Assembly: GCA_963816155.1 (NCBI GenBank)
Contig: CAWFJE010000010.1
Location: forward strand, 186,001-250,000
DNA length: 64,000 bases
Direction: 5' to 3'
Origin: JAXGXJ01 sp963816155
Lineage (GTDB): Bacteria; Actinomycetota; Thermoleophilia; RBG-16-64-13
Below the pieces are notes generated by a model. That model saw only the letters and a list, made by a program, of their open reading frames with translations, ran no database searches and was not told the DNA's origin. Shown here piece after piece: positions 1 through 7,910 of the stretch; position 1 is the first letter of the stretch, and every line of letters starts with the position of its first letter. Made by a program: the position numbers and the translations under genes.

Positions 1-1063
1 AGCCGGCAGACACGACCACCACCGCGCCGACGCCCATCTGGCCACACTGCTCGAGCACATCGCGCACCAGATGAGCGGCCACAGCCACGATGACCAGGTC
101 GGGTGTCTCGGGTAGATCGGCCACGCTCGGGTAGACGTCGTAGCCGAAGATCGAACCGCCCTTGGGGTTGATGGGATAGACGGGGCCTCGGAACCCACCC
201 AGCTTGATATTGGCGATGAGCATACCGCCCCATTTGGCCGTGTCGCTCGACGCCCCCACCACCGCGACGCTACGAGGGGCGAGTAGCGCGCCCAGTCGAG
301 AGACGTCGGCAGGTTCTCTCGTGCTGATCTCCACCGGTTCCCCCACCGCTATGAGCGCATCGACCGCAACCGGCTTAGATCCGTCGATGAGCAGCGGGTT
401 CACGTCTATCTCCCGGATCTCGGGATGGTCTTCTGCCATCCTGCCCAACGCCTGTAGTGCATCGATGAGCGCCTCTCGGTCGACGGCAGGAGACCCGCGG
501 AACGCATCCAGCAACTCCCGAGCTTCGATCTGTTCGAGCAGTTCGGCTGCATCACCATCACCCAATGGCGCCACCGCGAAGGCGACGTCTCCGAGAGCCT
601 CGGTGAAGATACCGCCCAGGCCGAACATGACGGTGGGGCCGAACAGGTGGTCACGCAGCAGACCGGCGACGAACTCGCGCTTGCCCCTGACCATGTGTTC
701 CACCAGCACCCCGTCCAGCGTGGCCCCGACGGCAGCCGCGCGCGCCTCCAGCGTGCGGTAGCCCTCGCGGATCTCCACCTCATCCTGAACTCCAAGGATC
801 ACGAGGCCGGCATCTGTCTTATGCTGCACCTGGGGTGAAGATCCTTTCATGACCACCGGATACCCGATCTCCGCGGCCACCTGCACGGCCTCGTCTGCCG
901 TGGTCACGTTGGCACCCGCGGGCACGGCGATGCCGTAGGCTGCAAAGAACTCCTTGCCCGCCTGCTCGTCGAGAGCCGGCAGACCAGCTGCGAGTGCAGC
1001 CTCGATGAGGGCGCGCCCCGGAGGGGCTGCTGAATCCTCTCGGGACTTCTGGCTCTGGGTCAT
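1..1063 (-). CDS. Acyl-CoA synthetase (NDP-forming), ATP-grasp + CoA-binding fusion, C-terminus cut by window edge
   Basis: This is an open minus-strand frame of 354 codons with no stop before the window edge. Residues about 20-230 read as an ATP-grasp domain of the acetyl/acyl-CoA synthetase beta type (VVMKGSSPQVQHKTDAGLV, then EIDVNPLL near its end). From about residue 245 a CoA-binding Rossmann domain follows (SVAVVGASSD, YPINPKGG). The beta-alpha order is a known fusion arrangement of this family. Such enzymes interconvert acyl-CoA + ADP + Pi and acid + CoA + ATP, and in fermenters conserve energy from acyl-CoA thioesters. The ATG at 1063 is supported by GGAGG five bases upstream. The phosphorylated His of the alpha part lies outside the window. 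The acyl substrate cannot be read; the neighbouring catabolic genes make a degradation product plausible. Confidence 0.88.
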   Translation of the reverse strand, partial: MTQSQKSREDSAAPPGRALIEAALAAGLPALDEQAGKEFFAAYGIAVPAGANVTTADEAVQVAAEIGYPVVMKGSSPQVQHKTDAGLVILGVQDEVEIREGYRTLEARAAAVGATLDGVLVEHMVRGKREFVAGLLRDHLFGPTVMFGLGGIFTEALGDVAFAVAPLGDGDAAELLEQIEARELLDAFRGSPAVDREALIDALQALGRMAEDHPEIREIDVNPLLIDGSKPVAVDALIAVGEPVEISTREPADVSRLGALLAPRSVAVVGASSDTAKWGGMLIANIKLGGFRGPVYPINPKGGSIFGYDVYPSVADLPETPDLVIVAVAAHLVRDVLEQCGQMGVGAVVVVSAG

Positions 1064-1208
1064 CGCGTCCTCCATCTTGTAACGTCGCTGTTCGGGTGGC
1101 CTAGCCCACCCCGGCCGCCGAGGCGCTGGACACTGGGGGGGCTTTCTAGTCGATGGTACCTGGAGAGGTCAAGCTAGGGCAATCCGCCCGCGCTTCCTCC
1201 GCTCCCCG

Positions 1209-1226
1209 CGCTCCCCTAGGGGAGCG
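1209..1226. terminator. 18-bp perfect palindrome overlapping the stop codon of the cation efflux gene
   Basis: CGCTCCCC-TA-GGGGAGCG is self-complementary, and its centre carries the TAG stop of the cation efflux gene. As RNA it would form an 8-bp GC stem with almost no loop, so it may instead act as a DNA dyad or pair with four unpaired loop bases. No T-run follows. It is a possible terminator or attenuator between this gene and the acyl-CoA synthetase downstream. Confidence 0.4.
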
Positions 1227-2190
1227 TTCGTTCAGCGCGTCGAGATCCCCTGGCTCCCGCGTCGATGACGCATCCGCCGGCGCAGGACTCACCACAACTA
1301 TAGTCACAGGGTTCGATATGGATATTCACCCGCGACGACGGGAACCGCTCCTTGATGGCCGCGACGATCTGGTCGCCGAGCACGTGGGCCTCTCCCACGG
1401 ACATGCGGTCGTCGACGACGACATGGAAGTCGATGAAACGGTCTGGGCCAGCCTTGCGAGTACGCAGGTTGTGGAAGCTGCGTACTTGGGGCCAGTTGTC
1501 GACGACGTGCTCCTGGACCCATTGCACGTCTTCCGGGGGGAGGCTTACGTCGACAAGATCTCGCGACGCCTCTCGGATAAGGTCGAAGGCGGCCTTGACG
1601 ATCAACACGGCCACGGCGATGGCTACCACAGAGTCAAGCCAGTAGATGTTCGTGCCTGGGCTGAGGAGCCCGACGATCCAGATGACGAGGAGGCCGCCCA
1701 TGACACCCAGGGACGTGTAGACATCCGTCCGCAGGTGCCAGGCGTCGGCCTGCAGCGCCATGGAGTCGGTCTCCTTCCCCACCTTGAACAACCTGGATGA
1801 CACCACGATGTTCACCATTGCCGATATCAGCATCACCGCAACGCCCCATCCGACCATCTCCACCGGTTGGGGCTCGAGAAGTCGGCGCACGGCCTCATAG
1901 ATGATCCACGCCGCCGCCCCGAAGATGAGGACGGCTTCGACCGTCCCCGAGATGTTCTCGTACTTGCCGTGTCCGTACGGATGCCGCTCGTCGGCCGGCT
2001 GACCCGAAGCTCTCACGGCAAGGAGCGCTATGAGAGCTGCGATCAGATCGACCCCGGAATGAATGGCCTCTGAGATGACCGCCACGGAGCCGATCATGGT
2101 CCCGACGAAGATCTTGAGAATGATGAGCAGGGTGTTGGAGACGACCGACAACAGGGCCACCCGGGTCTTCTTCTGCGTCGTCTCCGCCAT
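1216..2190 (-). CDS. Cation diffusion facilitator (CDF) family metal efflux transporter with Cys-rich tail
   Basis: The 324-residue membrane protein has the CDF layout: about six hydrophobic segments in residues 10-210, the TM2 metal motif HSGVD, the loop HPYGHGKYEN, the TM5 HxxxD motif in DAWHLRTD, and a soluble cytoplasmic domain (residues about 210-300, FIDFHVVVDD). CDF proteins export Zn(II), Fe(II), Mn(II) or similar ions by proton antiport; the metal is not determined here. The start at 2190 is chosen over an upstream GTG in the same frame because GGAGGTCGAG immediately precedes it. The C-terminus carries four cysteines at regular spacing (C-x3-C-x3-C-x3-C, ending in GGC), which is not a general CDF feature and may bind metal. 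Confidence 0.92.
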   Translation of the reverse strand: MAETTQKKTRVALLSVVSNTLLIILKIFVGTMIGSVAVISEAIHSGVDLIAALIALLAVRASGQPADERHPYGHGKYENISGTVEAVLIFGAAAWIIYEAVRRLLEPQPVEMVGWGVAVMLISAMVNIVVSSRLFKVGKETDSMALQADAWHLRTDVYTSLGVMGGLLVIWIVGLLSPGTNIYWLDSVVAIAVAVLIVKAAFDLIREASRDLVDVSLPPEDVQWVQEHVVDNWPQVRSFHNLRTRKAGPDRFIDFHVVVDDRMSVGEAHVLGDQIVAAIKERFPSSRVNIHIEPCDYSCGESCAGGCVIDAGARGSRRAERTLP

Positions 2191-2485
2191 CTCGACCTCC
2201 AATACGTAGAAGGGCTCTGCAAGGACCATGGTGTCCCGCAGAGCCCGTGCACAGCTCTACTGCTATTGAAGCCCGGCTACACCCCCGCTCCGCGCCATCT
2301 CGCGCGGCGGCCCAAGGTTGCCTGATCGAGCCGAAGTATAGGTATCACTCGCCCGTGCCACAAGTGGCGCGCAATGCCGGCGGAGTGGTGTTCGTCGCCT
2401 CGATGGTGTCGGAGGTGGTCGCCCCGCCCTCGGTGGCCTGAGTGGTGCCGCACTGTGACCGAAGAAGCGCCCAGCCGCGCCAACC
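2191..2485. other. Gap between iclR remnant and cation efflux gene; possible lipoprotein debris
   Basis: No intact gene is seen in these 295 bases. On the minus strand, about 2345-2460 encodes a short Thr-rich stretch after a Cys (QCGTTQATEGGATTSDTIEA, then TNTTPPA) ending at a TGA. It resembles the start of the mature part of an actinobacterial lipoprotein such as a solute-binding protein, but has no usable start and no continuation. I read it as possible debris of a deleted transport gene, with low certainty. Confidence 0.3.
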
Positions 2486-3328
2486 TCAGGCGGCCCCGTG
2501 GCCCAGATATATGGAGAACGACGCCGCGACCTGCTTCACAGCCTGGGCATTCTTCTTCTTCTCTTGGGGACCGAATCTCTCCTTGGGCGCGACAACCGAG
2601 AGAGCGGCCTTCAGGTCGCCGTTCCGGTCCCATACAGGCGCCGCCACGGCACAGATGCCGAGGCCGTGCTCCTCAAGGTCGAAGGCCACTCCTTCGGCCG
2701 CGACTTTGTCCAGTCGAAGAGCGATCTCGGCCGGGTCCGTGAGCGTGTTGGGAGTGATCTTTGACTGAGGCACAGCAAGGAACCGCTCTCTCTCGGCTTC
2801 GGGCGCGAAAGCGGCGAAGACCTGCGCGTGGCTGTTGGCCAGATCGTGCATGACCCGACCCAACGGTAGCGAGGGCTTGAAGAGATGAGAGGTCAGCACC
2901 TGGCCGATCACCACGAAACTGCCCTCTACCTCCACGGCCAAGTTGCTGGTCTCTCCGGTCAGTTCAGCCAAGCTCTTCGAGATACGGGCGCGCCAACCGC
3001 ACCAACTCCGACTGCGTTGCGGCCAGGAAGCTCAGCGGGATCGTGGCCGGACCCAGATGATACCTGCCGGTGGTGCATCGAACATGAGAAAGCCTTCGGC
3101 CTCCATCGTCCGTGTCATTCGGTAGGCTGTGGCCTTGTGAAGGCCGGTTCGTCGACTCAATTCACTGAGACTCCACTCGGGATGGTCTACCGTGAAGAGC
3201 GCCAGTACACGGAGCCCGCGCGACAAAGCCCGCACCTGAAAGACATCGTCGCCGTCGTGCCCTAACGACCCAGCTTCCGTGCCAGAGTCTGCCGGCATTC
3301 CTCCAGTTGCGCGCCTAACCGTGGTCAT
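2486..3328 (-). pseudogene. IclR-family transcriptional regulator disrupted by two compensating frameshifts
   Basis: The N-terminal part (start ATG 3328, GGAGG seven bases upstream) carries the IclR winged helix: ALSRGLRVLALF, then LSELSRRTGLHKATAYRM. The C-terminal part from about 2972 carries the effector domain (ELTGETSNLAVEVEGSFVVI, later APVWDRNGDLKAALSVVAP). Between about 3055 and 2975 the homologous residues (TTGRYHLGPATIPLSFL, RPYLEEL) are in another frame: one base is missing near 3053 and one is extra near 2975. The two ends are therefore in the same frame, but a TGA at 3032 interrupts it. Repaired length is about 280 residues, normal for IclR. IclR regulators commonly control aromatic or carboxylate catabolism. 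Either the gene is decayed or the sequence has two indel errors. Confidence 0.85.
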
Positions 3329-3436
3329 CCGAAACCTCCACCCCAGACCCTCAAGCTGTCTCCACCCATTACCCGGCCACTCAGCAACGATCAGACCGCC
3401 TGCTGGCGGATCGTATGATACAGCCCGTTTGTTCAT

Positions 3437-3691
3437 CTACCCACCCAGGTATGCTTGCTTCACCAACGCGTTTCCGGCCACCTCTGAAGCCGCTCCCTCC
3501 AGAACGATGCGACCGACCTCCAGCACGTAGGCACGGTCCGCCAGAGCCAGCGCCATGGATGCATTCTGCTCCACCAACAGAATACCGATACCGGTCTTGT
3601 GGATATTCTGCACGATGTGCCCGATGTTCTCCACCATGAGGGGCGAAAGACCCATGCTGGGCTCATCCATGAGCAGGAGCTTGGGTGAGGG
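3437..3691 (-). pseudogene. 5'-deleted livF remnant (branched-chain amino-acid type ABC ATPase, C-terminal third)
   Basis: Only the tail of a LivF-type ATPase is present: PKLLLMDEPSMGLSP (Walker B and D-loop), then GIGILLVEQNASMALALADR (H-loop region, Gln as in LivF) and the family's usual ending VKQAYLGG. Walker A, the Q-loop and the LSGG signature are absent, and an in-frame TAA lies just upstream at 3707-3709. About two thirds of the gene is missing, so it cannot be a functional ATPase. No livG, H, M or K gene is adjacent. The conserved element at 3910-3935 lies upstream in the proper orientation, suggesting that a deletion removed most of a liv operon and left its control site and tail. 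Confidence 0.85.
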
Positions 3692-3909
3692 TTCGTCTGT
3701 AACCCGTTAGCCCGTCCCGCACCCTTGCCCTAGGATCTCACCTCGCTCTCCCCGTTCACGGGCTCGATTGCCCATCGTTGTCATCGCGATCGCCGATCAC
3801 CGCGGATGTGGGATCAGTGTCAACATCGGCCACTCCCTCACCCCGGTGTTGCCGGCGATGCTGCAATCCTGAAGCGTGACAGTCACAAGGTGGTCGCGGG
3901 TGGTGGCCA

Positions 3910-3935
3910 GTATCTCTTTCCGATACGCTTGTATC
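3910..3935 (-). promoter_or_regulatory. Three-part element, copy A (GTATC-N7-GATAC-N4-GTATC)
   Basis: It matches all 15 fixed positions. The N4-spaced half-sites form a dyad that extends by one more pair (C...G), giving CGATAC-N4-GTATCG. It has the same orientation relative to downstream minus-strand genes as the copies at 17421, 20969 and 40234. It lies 219 bp upstream of the visible livF homology. The element is seen directly; its function as a binding site is inferred. Confidence 0.65.
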
Positions 3936-3936
3936 G

Positions 3937-3954
3937 TATAGTGATGCCACTATA
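3937..3954. repeat. Perfect inverted repeat TATAGTG-N4-CACTATA
   Basis: A 7-bp dyad with a 4-bp spacer begins two bases after copy A of the three-part element. The N4 spacing equals that of the element's own dyad, so it may be a second operator for the same or another dimeric regulator. No other copy was noticed in the window. Confidence 0.45.
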
Positions 3955-4055
3955 GGACCTGTAGGATGACGTGTCAAGAGTCGGAGTCCGACAGGCAGCC
4001 TCAGCGACTTCAGCGATCATCAGCACCTCCCGTCCTAATCTGGACCTCGTTTCGA

Positions 4056-4081
4056 GTCTCATTCTACGATACCGTCATTGC
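4056..4081 (-). promoter_or_regulatory. Degenerate candidate copy E of the three-part element
   Basis: It reads GTCTC-N7-GATAC-N4-ATTGC: 11 of 15 fixed positions with the correct spacing, and the third half-site is poor. A further GATAC follows at 4089-4093, 21 bp after the first. It is 140 bp upstream of the small plus-strand gene at 4221. It may be a chance match. Confidence 0.25.
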
Positions 4082-4220
4082 ACTTAGCGATACACCTATG
4101 TTACAAGATAGACAGCGCCTTGACTGAGCCTCAAGCCGTGCGGGGGCAGACCTCCCCCAGAGCGCGCGAAGGCCATGGCGCCGAATCTGGGCGATCACGA
4201 CGGAGGAAGGAGATATCGAG

Positions 4221-4496
4221 ATGTCCCTCGAGGCAGATCGCGAAGACGTCCTGAAACACACTCAGCAGAACCACGAGGAGATCCTGGCCAGCAACACCTG
4301 CGGCTGTATCGGCTGCCTCTCCACCTTCACCCCTGCAGAGATCACGGAGTGGACGGAACAGGCCGACAAGGACCACCCCGAGAGCAAGCAGGACCGAACG
4401 GCCGTCTGTCCCCACTGCGGCGACACGCTGCTCATTGGAGACCGGTCGGGTCATCAGATCACCCCTCTCTTCTTGGACGCCATGCGGATGCGCTAG
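4221..4496 (+). CDS. Small conserved two-CxxC protein (predicted zinc-ribbon type, function unknown)
   Basis: The 91-residue soluble protein has a strong ribosome site (GGAGG and AAGGAG upstream of the ATG). It has the pairs CGCIGC at residues about 27-32 and CPHCGD at about 64-69, followed by IGDRSGHQIT. A charged segment with FTPAEITEW lies between the pairs. I recall a family of small cytoplasmic proteins with the same order (CGCxxC, F-P-EI-EW, CP-CG-D, IT), for which no function is established. The four cysteines could bind Zn(II). It is the only plus-strand gene in the first 40 kb and is intact although its neighbours are damaged. Confidence 0.75.
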   Translation: MSLEADREDVLKHTQQNHEEILASNTCGCIGCLSTFTPAEITEWTEQADKDHPESKQDRTAVCPHCGDTLLIGDRSGHQITPLFLDAMRMR

Positions 4497-4500
4497 CAGG

Positions 4501-6210
4501 CTAGCCGTCCTTTCTGGCTGACAGGTACTCGTCCTCCCCCGGCAGTTCGACCGGGTACTTGTCGCGGTAGGAGAGTGACTGATCCGGGTGCCACTTGGCC
4601 GGGATGGGGTGCTTGACCACCGCCATCTTGCCGTCTTGATCCACGAGCTTGAGCCAACACAGCCAGCCGGCATCGTCCCGGAAGGGAAAATCCTCGCGGA
4701 AATGCGTTCCCCGACTCTCCTCCCGGGCCAGACCGGCCCGGAGCTTCATCTCGGCATTCAGCAGCATGTTTCGGGTCTCATGCGCTACGCGGAGCCCATG
4801 CGGATCATCCACTTTGAGCTGAGGAGCGTACTTCTCCTGGAGGTACATGATCTGCCCGAGCGCCAGATCCAATCTGCTCTTCTCCTTCACGTACATGACG
4901 TAGTAGGGGAACATGATGCCCTGCAGCACCCTGGTCACCCAAGCAGGTGAGAACCCTCGTGGCCGGGAGAGGGGGTCGAGCATCTCCTGCCGCAGAGCCT
5001 CGAGCCGGGTCGTTTCGATCTCCGGCGCCTTCTCTCCCCTCGCGTACTCCGCTGCTGCCCTTCCCGCGCGGGCCCCCTGCACCGACGAACCGGCGCAGGA
5101 ACAGCCGAACCCTGCGTATCCGGCGCCGTTCTGCATGGAGCAAAGACCGTCCCCTGCGGCCCACAGCCCGGCCACATTGGAGGCGCCATACAGGTCTTGT
5201 GGAAACACACCCTCGCCTTTGTGGTTCGACATCCCCGGGGTGGAGAAGCCCGGAGAACTCGCGAACGGCCCACCCGGTCCCCCACCTGAAGCGGTGGGAC
5301 CGCTTCCCATCGGGAATAGGTAGTTCTCGTCCAGGGGAACGCCCCCATTCGACACAGCGTATGCACCCTGGATGCGCAGACCCATCCGCCGGGCGTCGAG
5401 GTGCTCGGCCGGACCAGGAGCGCTGGGCGGACCTCCGCCCAGTTCCGTGGCCGGTCTCATGGGCGAAGGCTCCGGATCGACCAGAGGATTGCTCCTTTCT
5501 GGCAGGGTGGGCGTCGTTGAACTCCTTCCCGGAGATCTCCGCCCCGGCACGATAGGCCATCGCATCGCCGTCGGCGGTGGCTGAGCTGCAGGCATAGCCC
5601 ATCCCCAAAGGCTTGAACGAAGCCGGACCGGCACACATGACCGTGGCTTTGGCGAGTATCGGCGTACGGACGACCGCTCTCCATGTGAAAGCCCACGGCA
5701 CCGATGACCTTGTCCTCCGGCTTGATCAGGCTGGTGATCATCACCCGCTCCAGCAGTCGGACCCCGACTGGCGACGGCCTTCTTCCTCATCGCGTCCCCG
5801 GAGTCGACCACCTCTATGGACCGTGTGACCGTGCCGTGCTGGTAGTAGTGCTCGCGCCCCGTCCGAGCGCCCCACGAAGACACCTCCAGGTACCTGTCGT
5901 ACGACTCAGCCATGAGGATGTCGACGAAATCCATGTTGTTGAGGTACTCGCCGGAGAGGACGAACTGCTGCAGATACTGCTCGCGGGTCACTCCCTTGGT
6001 GTCCTGGAAGACGAACCAGGAGTTGGCCCACGGAGTGAGGCCGGACCGACCGGTACGGCCCTTCACCGCCATGACAACTCGAGCTCCGGCTTCAACAGCT
6101 TTGATCGCCGCGAAACAGCCGGCGAAGCCGCCACCGACGACGAGGACATCGGTCTCGATGGTCGTCAGGGCCTGTCCGGGAGAAGAGGCCACTGGAACAC
6201 GCGCCGTCAT
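4501..6210 (-). pseudogene. Fumarate reductase/SdhA-type FAD subunit with three frameshifts
   Basis: The start ATG overlaps the stop of the preceding gene (ATGA at 6207-6210). The N-terminus has the FAD Rossmann motif DVLVVGGGFAGCFAAIKA. Homology then moves through three frames: GVRLLERVMITSLIKP after a shift near 5767, ILAKATVMCAGPASFKPLGM after one near 5660, and ERSNPLVDPEPSP after one near 5495. From there the original frame runs to the stop with the family's C-terminal signature (ESRGTHFREDFPFRDDAGWL). Each step equals one extra base, so three together restore the frame. Repaired length is about 568 residues, matching the relatives at 28696 and 31448. As written it cannot give a full-length protein. 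Either decay or local indel errors would explain it. Confidence 0.82.
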
Positions 6211-7907
6211 CTCGGCCCCCTCTCTGCTCCTCGTCCTAGCTCCACCACATCCCAGCCGTACAGCGCTCCAAGCAAGGCGCCCTCCGTGATGTCGATGGCG
6301 TCGGTCGGGCAGTACTTCTGGCACAGCCTGCAGACCTGGCAATCGTCCAGATAGGCGATCTTGGACCGGCTCCCACAGGTGAGGCAGCGCTCGGCCTCTG
6401 CCTGCACCTGCAGTGCACCGAAAGGCAAGGTGGCCTCGGCGAAGTCGCACCTGCGCTCGTCCGCGGGCCGGATGCCGCGCTCGAACCGCTCCAGCTTCTC
6501 GATCTTCTCCTGCGGCGGGTCGGCCGAGAGGACCGCTTCTTCCTCGGGCCCACCGGGGAGCGCCTCTCCTCGCAGGTACCGGGCCACCATCTGCGCGGCC
6601 TGCTTGCCGGCCGCGAGGGCCTCGACAACTGTCGAGGCTCCGGACACTGCATCCCCGGCTGCGAAGAGCCCAAGCTGCGAATCGACGATGGTGTTGCCCG
6701 CGGTGATGAGGCCGCGGACGTCTGTAGCAAAGCCCTCCGGCACCGACACGGGGTCCGCCCCCTGGCCGAGGGCAAGGATGACGGTCTGGGCTTCGATCGC
6801 CTGGGGCAGGACGCAGTCACCATAGACTGGGTTGAACCGCCCGTCCTCGTCGCGGACGCTCAGGCACTCCACACATCTCACGGCTCGTTACCCGCCCGTT
6901 TTCGACCGCGAACGACTCGACTCCGCGCGAGGGATATATCTGGACTCCCTCGGCCATGCCGTCTTCGATCTCTGCCGTCAGGGCGAGCATGCTGTCCTTC
7001 AGACCAGGCTCGATGACGCTCGAGACATATCACGCTGACAGCATCCGCCCCGAGACGCACGGCGGTCCGCGCCGCGTCCAGAGCCACACTGCCTCCGCCC
7101 ACCACGGCGACGGCACCCGAGAGTTCCCCGCTCATGGAGCCTTCCCGCGGCGACCGACTTCGCCCCCCGCAGGAACTCCATAGCACTGACGATGCCGGCG
7201 GCGTCGCTACCCGGCACAGAGAGGCCGACGGGTCTTGCCGCCCCGGTGGCCGCCACTATCACGTCATAGCCTTCTTCGCGCAGGCCGTCGATCGTCACAT
7301 CGACTCCCACCTGCACCCCAGTGCGGAAGCCGATACCCATGTTCCGATAGAGCTCGATCTGCGCGTCGACGACTTCCTCGGGAAGGCGGAAGGCCGGGAC
7401 CGTTGAGCGGAGCAGACCGCCAAGCCTCTCGTCCCTCTCGAACACGGTCACTTCATGGCCTTCGAGAGCCAGAAAATAGGCTGTGGCCAACCCGGCTGGA
7501 CCGGAGCCGACCACCGCCGCGCGGCCACGGCCGCTCGGGCTGGGTGCAGGGGGCTCCAGCGCCAGCAGATGATCTCCCAGATACTGCTCCAGGGCGTTGA
7601 TATTGACAGCCTCGTCGATCTTCGTGCGGGTGCACTCCGTCTCGCAGGGATGGGGACACAGCCGCCCCGTTACGGCCGGCATGGGATGGCACAGCCGCAT
7701 GATCTCCGCAGCTTCGCCCGGCATGCCCATCGCCAGCAGATCGTGGTACTCCCTCTGCCGCACTCCCAGGGGGCAGGCCAGGCTGCAGGGCGAATGCTCC
7801 CTCCGGTACTCGGCCACAGTGTCAAGTCGGAACACGTCCATGGGGCAGGACTCCACGCAGGAGCCGCACCCGATACATTTGTCCAGGTCGATCTTCGAAA
7901 CAGGCAT
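6207..7907 (-). pseudogene. GltD-like NAD(P)-binding FeS flavoprotein with N- and C-terminal ferredoxin domains, three frameshifts
   Basis: Residues 1-30 hold a [4Fe-4S] motif (CIGCGSCVESCP). They are followed by the FeS helical domain of glutamate synthase small subunits (CSLACPLG, CHPMPAVTGRLCPHPCE), an FAD motif (AAVVGSGPAGLATAYFLALE) and an NAD(P) motif (AVAVVGGGSVALDAARTAVR). A second FAD-binding stretch (GLFAAGDAVSGAST) and a C-terminal two-cluster region (CLTCGS, CQVCRLCQKYCPTDAIDIT) come last. The frame changes near 7130, near 7010 and near 6885, each time by one extra base, returning to the original frame. Repaired length is about 566 residues. Such proteins pass electrons between NAD(P)H and partner FeS or flavin subunits, here presumably the FAD subunits of the same operon. 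The damage pattern matches that of the next gene. Confidence 0.82.
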
Positions 7908-7910
7908 CCT

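Larger units (their letters stand above)
3692..4220. promoter_or_regulatory. 529-bp intergenic region with several dyad elements
   Basis: No coding frame with family features is seen. The region is clearly more AT-rich than its flanks between about 3900 and 4110. It contains the three-part element (3910-3935), an adjoining perfect 7-bp dyad (3937-3954) and a degenerate copy of the element (4056-4081). It separates the livF remnant (minus) from the small two-CxxC gene (plus), so promoters in both directions are expected here. Confidence 0.5.

Noticed and set aside
2336..2350. Possible further copy of the three-part element near AGTATAGGTATCACT
   Set aside because: It contains one GATAC on the minus strand but neither partner half-site at N4 or N7 spacing.
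3410..3422. GTATGATAC upstream of iclR as an element copy
   Set aside because: The half-sites are fused with one base between them; the spacing does not match the element.
4501..7907. Programmed ribosomal frameshifting as explanation for the broken redox genes
   Set aside because: Three shifts per gene without slippery heptamers, and intact paralogues elsewhere in the window, make recoding unlikely.
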